NCBI GenBank assembly: GCA_937976325.1
Contig: CALJSD010000119.1
Location: 1 to 5,416 of the forward strand
Source of the DNA: an uncultured Carnobacterium sp.
GTDB lineage: Bacteria; Bacillota; Bacilli; Lactobacillales; Aerococcaceae
Direction: 5' to 3'
Length of the DNA stretch: 5,416 bases
Below the pieces are notes generated by a model. That model searched no databases. It was given only the letters and a program-made list of their open reading frames with translations, and was not told the DNA's origin. This document shows, piece by piece, positions 1 through 4,116 of this stretch (position 1 is its first letter; every line of letters begins with the position of its first letter). The position numbers and the translations under genes were made by a program.

Positions 1-6
1 CTCCTT
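1..6 (-). promoter_or_regulatory. Shine-Dalgarno sequence of the next operon gene, outside the window
   Basis: Read on the minus strand this is AAGGAG, lying directly after the TAA stop of the pseudouridine synthase gene (stop at 7-9). A near-perfect ribosome binding site touching the stop codon implies that another minus-strand gene starts a few bases beyond the left edge and belongs to the same operon. In related Gram-positive genomes the gene here is often a phosphate acetyltransferase or an MgtE-type transporter, but nothing of it is visible, so its identity is unknown. Confidence 0.6.
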
Positions 7-912
7 TTAAGATAAATTATTATTTGATAACTGAGTTATAAGAGTGTTGAAATCATCCGGCAGTGGACTTTCCATCTCCAACTGCTCTTCAAGAAAAGGA
101 TGATAAAACGATAAGTAATGGCAATGCAGAGCTTGACGCTCTATGCCATGTTCAAGACTACCACCATAGAGGTCATCGCCAAGCAAAGGGAAACCGATAT
201 GGGAGAAATGAACACGAATCTGGTGCGTGCGCCCAGTGTGTAATAAAATCTCGACAAGGTCCGCTCCAACAAGCGTTTCTTTCTTCCAATATTCGGTTAG
301 CGATGGTTTCCCATCTTCTGATACACAACGATTAATAATCGACCCTTCATGCCGACCAATCGGCGCATCAATCATGCCATGCTCTTCTAATCTTGCTGTA
401 TCATGCACAATCGCTAAATACTTCTTCTCAATGGTTTTGTCTCGTAAGGCTTGGTCCATCCACGCATGTACAACGCGGTGTTTGGCAAACATCATCACTC
501 CCGTAGTATCACGGTCAAGACGCGTCACTACATGAGTGATTTGGTCTGCATAACCACGTCTCTTATAGTATCCTTTCACACGATTCGCCATCGAATGGTC
601 TGGATGCAACTTTGACGGAATCGAAGCTGTTCCAACTGGCTTATTGATAATGAGTAAATAATCATCCTCGTATAAAATATCAATCGGTACTTCACTTGGA
701 ATCACGGTCTCATGTTCTCCAGACGGCGGAATCACCATCGTCAGAACATCTCCAGGATTGAGAGTCTTTAACACAATCTCATGACGACCATTCACGAGGA
801 GGTCCCCATGCGTTTTTACATGGGCAAGAAAGGTTCTTGAAATCCCCACTTCTTGCAAGAAGGACCGCATCATCATCGGATACTCGTATGGGTAATTCCA
901 CGTTAAAATCAA
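7..912 (-). CDS. RluA-family pseudouridine synthase (YjbO-like)
   Basis: This enzyme isomerises uridine to pseudouridine in RNA, probably rRNA. The protein has 301 residues, a normal length for the family. Residues about 10-62 form a divergent S4-like RNA-binding region ending in LLVNG and a PGD turn. The catalytic domain follows from about 80. Its signature TRLDRDTTG (130-138) contains the catalytic Asp133, and the conserved LLHTGRTHQIRVHF block lies at 223-236, followed by GDDLYGG (245-251). The start is a TTG at 910-912 that overlaps the TGA stop of nadK by four bases, with GAGG seven bases upstream. The next in-frame ATGs (Met13-15) would cut into the N-terminal domain, so TTG is preferred. 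It is the third gene of the relQ-nadK operon in this window and is probably translationally coupled to nadK. The family is certain, but the exact RNA target is not; it resembles B. subtilis YjbO rather than the principal 23S enzyme YlyB. Confidence 0.95.
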   Translation of the reverse strand: MILTWNYPYEYPMMMRSFLQEVGISRTFLAHVKTHGDLLVNGRHEIVLKTLNPGDVLTMVIPPSGEHETVIPSEVPIDILYEDDYLLIINKPVGTASIPSKLHPDHSMANRVKGYYKRRGYADQITHVVTRLDRDTTGVMMFAKHRVVHAWMDQALRDKTIEKKYLAIVHDTARLEEHGMIDAPIGRHEGSIINRCVSEDGKPSLTEYWKKETLVGADLVEILLHTGRTHQIRVHFSHIGFPLLGDDLYGGSLEHGIERQALHCHYLSFYHPFLEEQLEMESPLPDDFNTLITQLSNNNLS

Positions 913-1736
913 CGGACTTCCTCATTTCCACGACAGTTCACTTCACGCGAACCGATAAACGCATCTTCCACACGATCCCAGAATGGTGTATGACGGTACG
1001 CCGCAAATGAAATGCGCTCCCCACTAATTTGTAATTGAATTTCTTCAATCTCGTTGGCATTATAGGTTAAATGGTCAATCGCCATCACCATGCCCTCTTT
1101 ACTTTCAGGACGTAGTGTTAAGACATTATCTTTAGCAAAAATCATTGGCGAACTAAGTGTACGATACACACGATTATTGATCGATGCCATTTCAGTCATC
1201 TGCATCACTTCTGCACGCGGATGAACAACGGCTCCCCCTAGAGACTTGCTAAGGCCTGTTGACCCAGTTGGTGTCGCCACACAAAGCCCATCTCCACGGA
1301 AGTTTTCAAATAACTCGCCATTAATATACACTTCGCATAAAAGCGTGCCATTTACTTTACGCAATGTTGCCTCATTCAAGGCTGCATAACGAACAACATC
1401 TCCGCTCTTAAATTTCACATTCACATCGAGTAATGGATAGCTCACACGCTCTCCCTTGTCTTGTTTCAATGACTCGATTAATTGATCCACTTCGAAGTTA
1501 CGCCAATCCGTATAGAAGCCTAAGTGCCCTGTATGGATGGCCACAAAGCGAATACTGTCTAGTTGATTGCGGTAACGGTGAAAGGCTCCTAAAAGCGTTC
1601 CGTCTCCGCCAACTGTAATCACCACATCAGGATTTACGTCATCGCGCACAAAACATCCTTCTTGGCATAAGCGGTCGAAGGTATTCATGACTTCTTTTGT
1701 TTTTTCTGTTTGGTTTCCGTATAAACCGACTTTCAT
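909..1736 (-). CDS. nadK: NAD kinase
   Basis: This cytosolic enzyme phosphorylates NAD+ at the 2'-hydroxyl of the adenosine ribose to give NADP+, the only de novo route to NADP(H). The chosen start gives 275 residues, usual for Gram-positive NadK. Numbered from it, the catalytic GGDG motif lies at 43-46 (Asp45), HTGHLGFYTD at 68-77, ALNE at 119-122, FRGDGL at 146-151, TPTGST at 155-160, and SINNRVYRT at 185-193, with the late conserved Asp221. There are two adjacent ATGs (1739 and 1736). The second lies eight bases after GGAGG and gives the usual N-terminus MKVGLY, so I prefer it; the first would lie only five bases away and add one Met. The relQ stop shares one base with this start (TGATG), and the 3' end overlaps the next gene by four bases. 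One oddity is that the segment usually reading AYNKS after TPTGST reads GLSKS here. The product assignment is secure. Confidence 0.97.
   Translation of the reverse strand: MKVGLYGNQTEKTKEVMNTFDRLCQEGCFVRDDVNPDVVITVGGDGTLLGAFHRYRNQLDSIRFVAIHTGHLGFYTDWRNFEVDQLIESLKQDKGERVSYPLLDVNVKFKSGDVVRYAALNEATLRKVNGTLLCEVYINGELFENFRGDGLCVATPTGSTGLSKSLGGAVVHPRAEVMQMTEMASINNRVYRTLSSPMIFAKDNVLTLRPESKEGMVMAIDHLTYNANEIEEIQLQISGERISFAAYRHTPFWDRVEDAFIGSREVNCRGNEEVR
919..923 (-). promoter_or_regulatory. Ribosome binding site deciding the TTG start of the pseudouridine synthase
   Basis: The minus strand reads GAGGA here, inside the last codons of nadK. GAGG sits seven bases before the TTG at 912, which supports TTG over the ATG codons 12-14 codons further in. 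Confidence 0.55.
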
Positions 1737-2410
1737 CATGATTCCCTCCGTTTCTTACGTTTACGCTGATTTTCCTTATTAATCGCAAAAATATATTGCG
1801 CTTCTTGAATCTCTTCTCTAATTTGAGACATCTCTTCATCAAGCAAGAACGCCGCTTCTGCCGCACGTTCCAAACGCTCATGAATCGTATCGGGGAACTC
1901 CCCTTTATATTTATAGTTCAATGAGTGTTCAATCGTTGCCCAGAAATTCATCGCTAGCGTACGAATTTGAATTTCCACAAGAATCTTTGTTTCCCCTTCG
2001 ATTCGTTGCACGGGATATTCCAACACGATATGGTACGAACGATAGCCACTCGCTTTTTTATTTTGAATATAGTCGCGTTCAATCACGATATCAAAATCGT
2101 TACGCTGACGAATCAAGCGAACCACTTCATAAATATCATCGACGAACTGACACATAATACGAAGCCCTGCAATATCTTGTACGCCTTCAAGGAACTCTTC
2201 TCTAGGAATATTACGAACTTGCATCTTTTCTAAAATACTCTCTGGAGTCTTTACACGGCCCGTGATAAATTCAATCGGTGCATGCTTTCCTTCCTGACGA
2301 TACTGGCGTCTAATTCCCTTTAATTTAATTTTTAATTCCTCTATTGCTTGATAATACGGAGCTAGAAAGGCATCCCAATCTTCTACTAAGGGTGTTTCCC
2401 ATGTTTCCAT
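1736..2410 (-). CDS. relQ: Small alarmone synthetase RelQ (GTP pyrophosphokinase)
   Basis: RelQ transfers pyrophosphate from ATP to the 3'-OH of GDP or GTP, making ppGpp/pppGpp, the stringent-response alarmones. The 224-residue protein consists of the synthetase domain only. It has no N-terminal HD hydrolase domain and no TGS or ACT regulatory domain, so it is a monofunctional single-domain synthetase. Visible motifs are ITGRVKTPESILEK (49-62), DIAGLRIMCQF (79-89, Asp79 the likely metal ligand), KKASGYRSYH (118-127, Tyr123 the likely guanine-stacking residue) and VEIQIRT (145-151, Glu146 catalytic), followed by EHSLNYKYKG. A charged helical C-terminus (about 170-224) ends in a strongly basic tail, KENQRKRKKRRES. 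It is the first gene of a minus-strand operon with nadK and a pseudouridine synthase. The ATG at 2410 follows AGGTG with a five-base gap. It resembles B. subtilis YjbM/SAS1 and enterococcal RelQ, and gene order favours RelQ over RelP. Confidence 0.96.
   Translation of the reverse strand: METWETPLVEDWDAFLAPYYQAIEELKIKLKGIRRQYRQEGKHAPIEFITGRVKTPESILEKMQVRNIPREEFLEGVQDIAGLRIMCQFVDDIYEVVRLIRQRNDFDIVIERDYIQNKKASGYRSYHIVLEYPVQRIEGETKILVEIQIRTLAMNFWATIEHSLNYKYKGEFPDTIHERLERAAEAAFLLDEEMSQIREEIQEAQYIFAINKENQRKRKKRRES
1744..1749 (-). promoter_or_regulatory. Ribosome binding site of nadK
   Basis: The minus strand reads GGAGGG, encoded by the last codons of relQ (Arg-Arg-Glu). Its spacing fits the second of two consecutive ATG codons better than the first, which decides the nadK start at 1736. 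Confidence 0.75.
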
Positions 2411-2415
2411 ATTTT

Positions 2416-2452
2416 CACCTACTTTTTTTCATTTCCGTTCTCTATCATACCA
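2416..2452 (-). promoter_or_regulatory. Promoter (extended -10) and ribosome binding site of the relQ operon
   Basis: On the minus strand TATGAT lies at 2444-2449, preceded by TGG (2450-2452), making an extended -10 element. No good -35 hexamer lies 16-18 bases further upstream, as is common when a TGn extension is present. Transcription would start near 2437, giving a leader of about 27 bases. AGGTG at 2416-2420 is the ribosome binding site. The -10 overlaps a short dyad (2450-2462). Confidence 0.6.
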
Positions 2453-2490
2453 TATTTTATGGGGAATCATGATAAATTAAGGCGATTTTT

Positions 2491-2519
2491 TTCAAATCTG
2501 TAATAAAATGAGCTACAAT
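2491..2519 (+). promoter_or_regulatory. Promoter of the CYTH-domain gene
   Basis: A -35-like TTCAAA (2491-2496) and a -10 TACAAT (2514-2519) are separated by 17 bases. The predicted start of transcription near 2526 leaves only about 17 bases before the ATG at 2543. An alternative -10, TAAAAT at 2504-2509, would give a longer leader but lacks a convincing -35. This promoter is back to back with that of relQ. Confidence 0.55.
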
Positions 2520-2542
2520 AGAACACTAAAGGAGGAACGGTT

Positions 2543-3121
2543 ATGCCGGAAATTGAAAAAGAGTTTAAAAACTTACTGTCAAAAGAACAATACGACGCAC
2601 TCGTAAACGACTATAAAGAAGTCTTTACAAAAGACGTTACGCAGACGAATAGCTACTACGACTATGAAGGTCTCCTCCAAGAACATAAAATGGCGCTTCG
2701 CATTCGCATCGTCGAAGGAAAAGAAACCGGAGAAATCACACTAAAGATTCCTCAAAGTAGCTTAGAGGTGCTAGAATATACCGAAGTCCTTCCGGTAGAC
2801 ATTCTGAATGCCTATAACCACGATAAACAATTTACGCTGCCAACTTCGCTTCAGGAGGCATTGGAAGATAAAGGCATTACAATTCAAACCGTGAATCAAA
2901 CGGCCCTTCTTACAACGCATCGCTTAGAAGGTGCCCTCTCCGAAAATGAATGGCTTGTTCTAGACGAGAGTCATTATAATGGCAAGGTCGACTTTGAGAT
3001 GGAAATGGAAGTTCTTAGTCTCGAGCTCGGCGAACCCGTATTTTTAGGCATTTTAGCCAAATATAATATCAAAAGATGCCAAGCAGAAAGCAAAATTAAA
3101 CGAGCACTGTCCACGAGATGA
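2543..3121 (+). CDS. CYTH-domain protein (YjbK-like triphosphate tunnel family)
   Basis: CYTH proteins fold into a charged beta-barrel tunnel that binds triphosphate groups with divalent metal; members include adenylate cyclases, thiamine triphosphatases and inorganic triphosphatases. The YjbK subgroup of Gram-positive bacteria has no firmly established substrate known to me. The 192-residue protein begins with the family hallmark ExExK (Glu5-Glu7-Lys9). Other likely tunnel residues are Arg53 and Arg55 (ALRIRI), Lys68 (TLKIP), Arg127, the acidic strand DFEMEME (150-156) and Lys184/Lys186 in AESKIKRAL. NSYYD (36-40) matches the usual N-x-Y-Y/F-D motif. There is no signal peptide or membrane segment, so it should be cytosolic. 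AAAGGAGG (2528-2535) lies seven bases before the ATG. It is divergent from relQ and followed by spxH on the same strand with no terminator between them, so readthrough into spxH is likely. The family call is firm; the function is open. Confidence 0.93.
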   Translation: MPEIEKEFKNLLSKEQYDALVNDYKEVFTKDVTQTNSYYDYEGLLQEHKMALRIRIVEGKETGEITLKIPQSSLEVLEYTEVLPVDILNAYNHDKQFTLPTSLQEALEDKGITIQTVNQTALLTTHRLEGALSENEWLVLDESHYNGKVDFEMEMEVLSLELGEPVFLGILAKYNIKRCQAESKIKRALSTR

Positions 3122-3151
3122 GTACAAACGTCACACGTTGTGCAAATTATT

Positions 3152-3179
3152 CTGACATTTCGACGAACTATGTTACAAT
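3152..3179 (+). promoter_or_regulatory. Promoter of spxH
   Basis: CTGACA (3152-3157), five of six matches to the -35 consensus, is followed after 16 bases by TACAAT (3174-3179), itself preceded by TGT to give an extended -10. Transcription would start near 3186, about 33 bases before the TTG start. It lies entirely within the 97-bp gap after the CYTH gene and is the best-matching promoter in the window. Confidence 0.7.
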
Positions 3180-3189
3180 GATGTTACAA
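3170..3189 (+). repeat. Tandem direct repeat ATGTTACAA over the spxH -10 and transcription start
   Basis: ATGTTACAA occurs at 3170-3178 and again at 3181-3189, an 11-bp period, about one helical turn. The first copy contains the extended -10 and the second covers the predicted transcription start. It could be two same-face binding sites for a regulator, a second overlapping -10, or a chance duplication. Confidence 0.5.
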
Positions 3190-3204
3190 AGTTAGTTAGG
3201 GAAC

Positions 3205-3211
3205 AGGGGTG
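3205..3211 (+). promoter_or_regulatory. Ribosome binding site deciding the TTG start of spxH
   Basis: AGGGGTG ends seven bases before the TTG at 3219-3221. It is the only good Shine-Dalgarno match nearby. No in-frame ATG occurs before Met68, deep within the conserved domain, so the TTG start is well supported. Confidence 0.7.
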
Positions 3212-3218
3212 TAGGATT

Positions 3219-3914
3219 TTGAGTACTTCAAAAACAAAAAATCTATCAGAACACACTTCACACGAAAAGATTTTCGAATTATATTTATTCGTGAATCCAT
3301 TGGGATCATATTGTTATCGCTGTGAAAATGAACTATTAAAATTTGTTCGTAATTCTGATTTTAAAGTACATTACCAATTCGTAACGTTTCATAATTTACA
3401 AACGGTTGATCAATATATGAAAAACCAAAAGTTAGATGAAACAGATTTAGATTTAAGAAACGAAATCTATACTAGAATTTATGATGCGGCTCTTTCTTAT
3501 AAAGCTGCCCTCTTACAAGGAAAACGTCCAGGTCGTCAATTCTTATTTGAATTGCAACACCAAATTCATCATCACAATCGTAACTATAGCAAAGAGTTAT
3601 TAGATGAAATTTTAGATAATATTGAAATAGATAAGAAAATGTTTTACGAAGATAAAGCCAGTGCTGCTGTAAAAACAGCGTACGACCGCGACTTACAAAT
3701 CGCCCAAGAGATGAATGTAACGCACACTCCTTCTCTTGTCATCTTCGATAATTCAAATCATTCTTATGGAATCTTACTGGCCAACAGTATTACGGCGGAT
3801 ACCATTAGTGAAATTTGTAATGGTGAGCCTCTTCCTGAATGCCCAGAAGTCAAACGACTTGTAGAAGTTCGCTCACGCCATAACTTAGCTAAAGTCGTGA
3901 ATATGAATCGTTAA
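3219..3914 (+). CDS. spxH: ClpXP adaptor protein SpxH (YjbH), DsbA/thioredoxin-fold
   Basis: SpxH (YjbH) binds the transcription factor Spx and presents it to the ClpXP protease, keeping Spx low until disulfide or cell-wall stress inactivates the adaptor. The 231-residue protein starts with a polar stretch of about 17 residues, then a thioredoxin-like strand ELYLFVNPLGS (20-30) leading into a CxxC pair, Cys32-Tyr-Arg-Cys35. A helical insertion follows (about 60-165), then the cis-proline loop VTHTPSLVIFD (167-177, Pro171) and a last strand and helix. Two more cysteines, Cys200 and Cys208, lie in the C-terminal part. No signal peptide is seen, so it is cytosolic and not a secreted DsbA. It starts with TTG, has its own promoter, and is followed at once by a strong terminator. 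Its neighbours (CYTH, relQ, nadK and the pseudouridine synthase) are the same set that surrounds yjbH in B. subtilis. Annotation as a generic DsbA-family protein is the main alternative. Confidence 0.9.
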   Translation: MSTSKTKNLSEHTSHEKIFELYLFVNPLGSYCYRCENELLKFVRNSDFKVHYQFVTFHNLQTVDQYMKNQKLDETDLDLRNEIYTRIYDAALSYKAALLQGKRPGRQFLFELQHQIHHHNRNYSKELLDEILDNIEIDKKMFYEDKASAAVKTAYDRDLQIAQEMNVTHTPSLVIFDNSNHSYGILLANSITADTISEICNGEPLPECPEVKRLVEVRSRHNLAKVVNMNR

Positions 3915-3921
3915 ACGAAAT

Positions 3922-3953
3922 AAACTCCTCCATTTGGAGGAGTTTTCTTTTTC
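3922..3953 (+). terminator. Rho-independent terminator of spxH
   Basis: A perfect 10-bp stem, AAACTCCTCC (3922-3931) with GGAGGAGTTT (3936-3945), encloses the loop ATTT and runs into a T-rich tract (3942-3953). It starts seven bases after the spxH stop and would end transcripts begun at either the spxH or the CYTH promoter. On the minus strand the following T run is weak, so it acts mainly on the plus strand. Confidence 0.93.
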
Positions 3954-3962
3954 TGAAGGCTT

Positions 3963-4030
3963 TTCGCAGTAGTTTATTGACTTTCTTTTCATCACTCGTG
4001 ATTCAAGAAAGTCTAATAAACTGTGCGGAA
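3963..4030. repeat. Long imperfect inverted repeat between convergent terminators
   Basis: The core left arm (3971-3987, beginning AGTTTATTGAC) pairs with the right arm (4005-4022, ending AATAAACT) over 17 base pairs with one unpaired base, T4014. Beyond a small internal loop the stem continues as TTCGCA (3963-3968) with TGCGGAA (4024-4030), again with one extra base. The 17-base loop holds its own small dyad, ATCAC-TC-GTGAT (3991-4002). There is no T-tract of terminator type, no open reading frame of note and no gene downstream on either strand that it would lead into. It could be a small dispersed repeat, an unannotated structured RNA, or a decayed terminator. The structure is certain from the sequence; its role is unknown. 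Confidence 0.75.
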
Positions 4031-4053
4031 ATTATTCGCAGTGCGAATGATTT
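4029..4053. repeat. Second hairpin next to the long inverted repeat
   Basis: AAATTATTCGC (4029-4039) is complementary to GCGAATGATTT (4043-4053) around the 3-base loop AGT. That is 11 pairs with one T/G pair, which would be a wobble in RNA. It abuts the preceding inverted repeat, sharing bases 4029-4030, and repeats its outer sequence TTCGCAGT. No T-tract follows, so it is not a standard terminator. Confidence 0.65.
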
Positions 4054-4060
4054 GAAATTC

Positions 4061-4099
4061 AATAAAAGCAAAAATAGCTCACACTGTGAGCTATTTTTG
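4061..4099 (-). terminator. gor: Rho-independent terminator of gor, potentially bidirectional
   Basis: A perfect 14-bp stem (4069-4082 with 4086-4099, core AGCTCAC/GTGAGCT) has a 3-base loop. Read on the minus strand it begins 17 bases after the gor TAA stop, ends in ATTTTTG and continues with CTTTTATT. A-tracts on the left side and T-tracts on the right make it usable on the plus strand too, where it would stop readthrough from spxH entering gor in antisense. Confidence 0.92.
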
Positions 4100-4116
4100 T
4101 CTTCTGTCTTTCTGCC

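Noticed and set aside
1639..1881. Overlapping 80-codon minus-strand frame across the relQ/nadK junction
   Set aside because: It is an alternative frame through two well-conserved genes, with no plausible ribosome binding site or family likeness.
3127..3139. AACGT-CAC-ACGTT dyad after the CYTH gene as a terminator
   Set aside because: The stem is only 5 bp and no T-tract follows, so it would not stop transcription before spxH.
3138..3157. TTGTGCAAAT resembling half of a Rex redox-repressor site upstream of spxH
   Set aside because: The matching inverted half is absent; only one arm fits, so this is not a credible operator.
3118..3195. A 25-codon open frame starting at an ATG that overlaps the CYTH gene stop
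   Set aside because: It has no ribosome binding site, runs straight through the spxH promoter elements and shows no recognisable peptide character.
3219..3914. spxH product as a secreted DsbA-type thiol oxidase
   Set aside because: There is no signal peptide or lipobox, and the gene neighbourhood matches the cytosolic adaptor YjbH.
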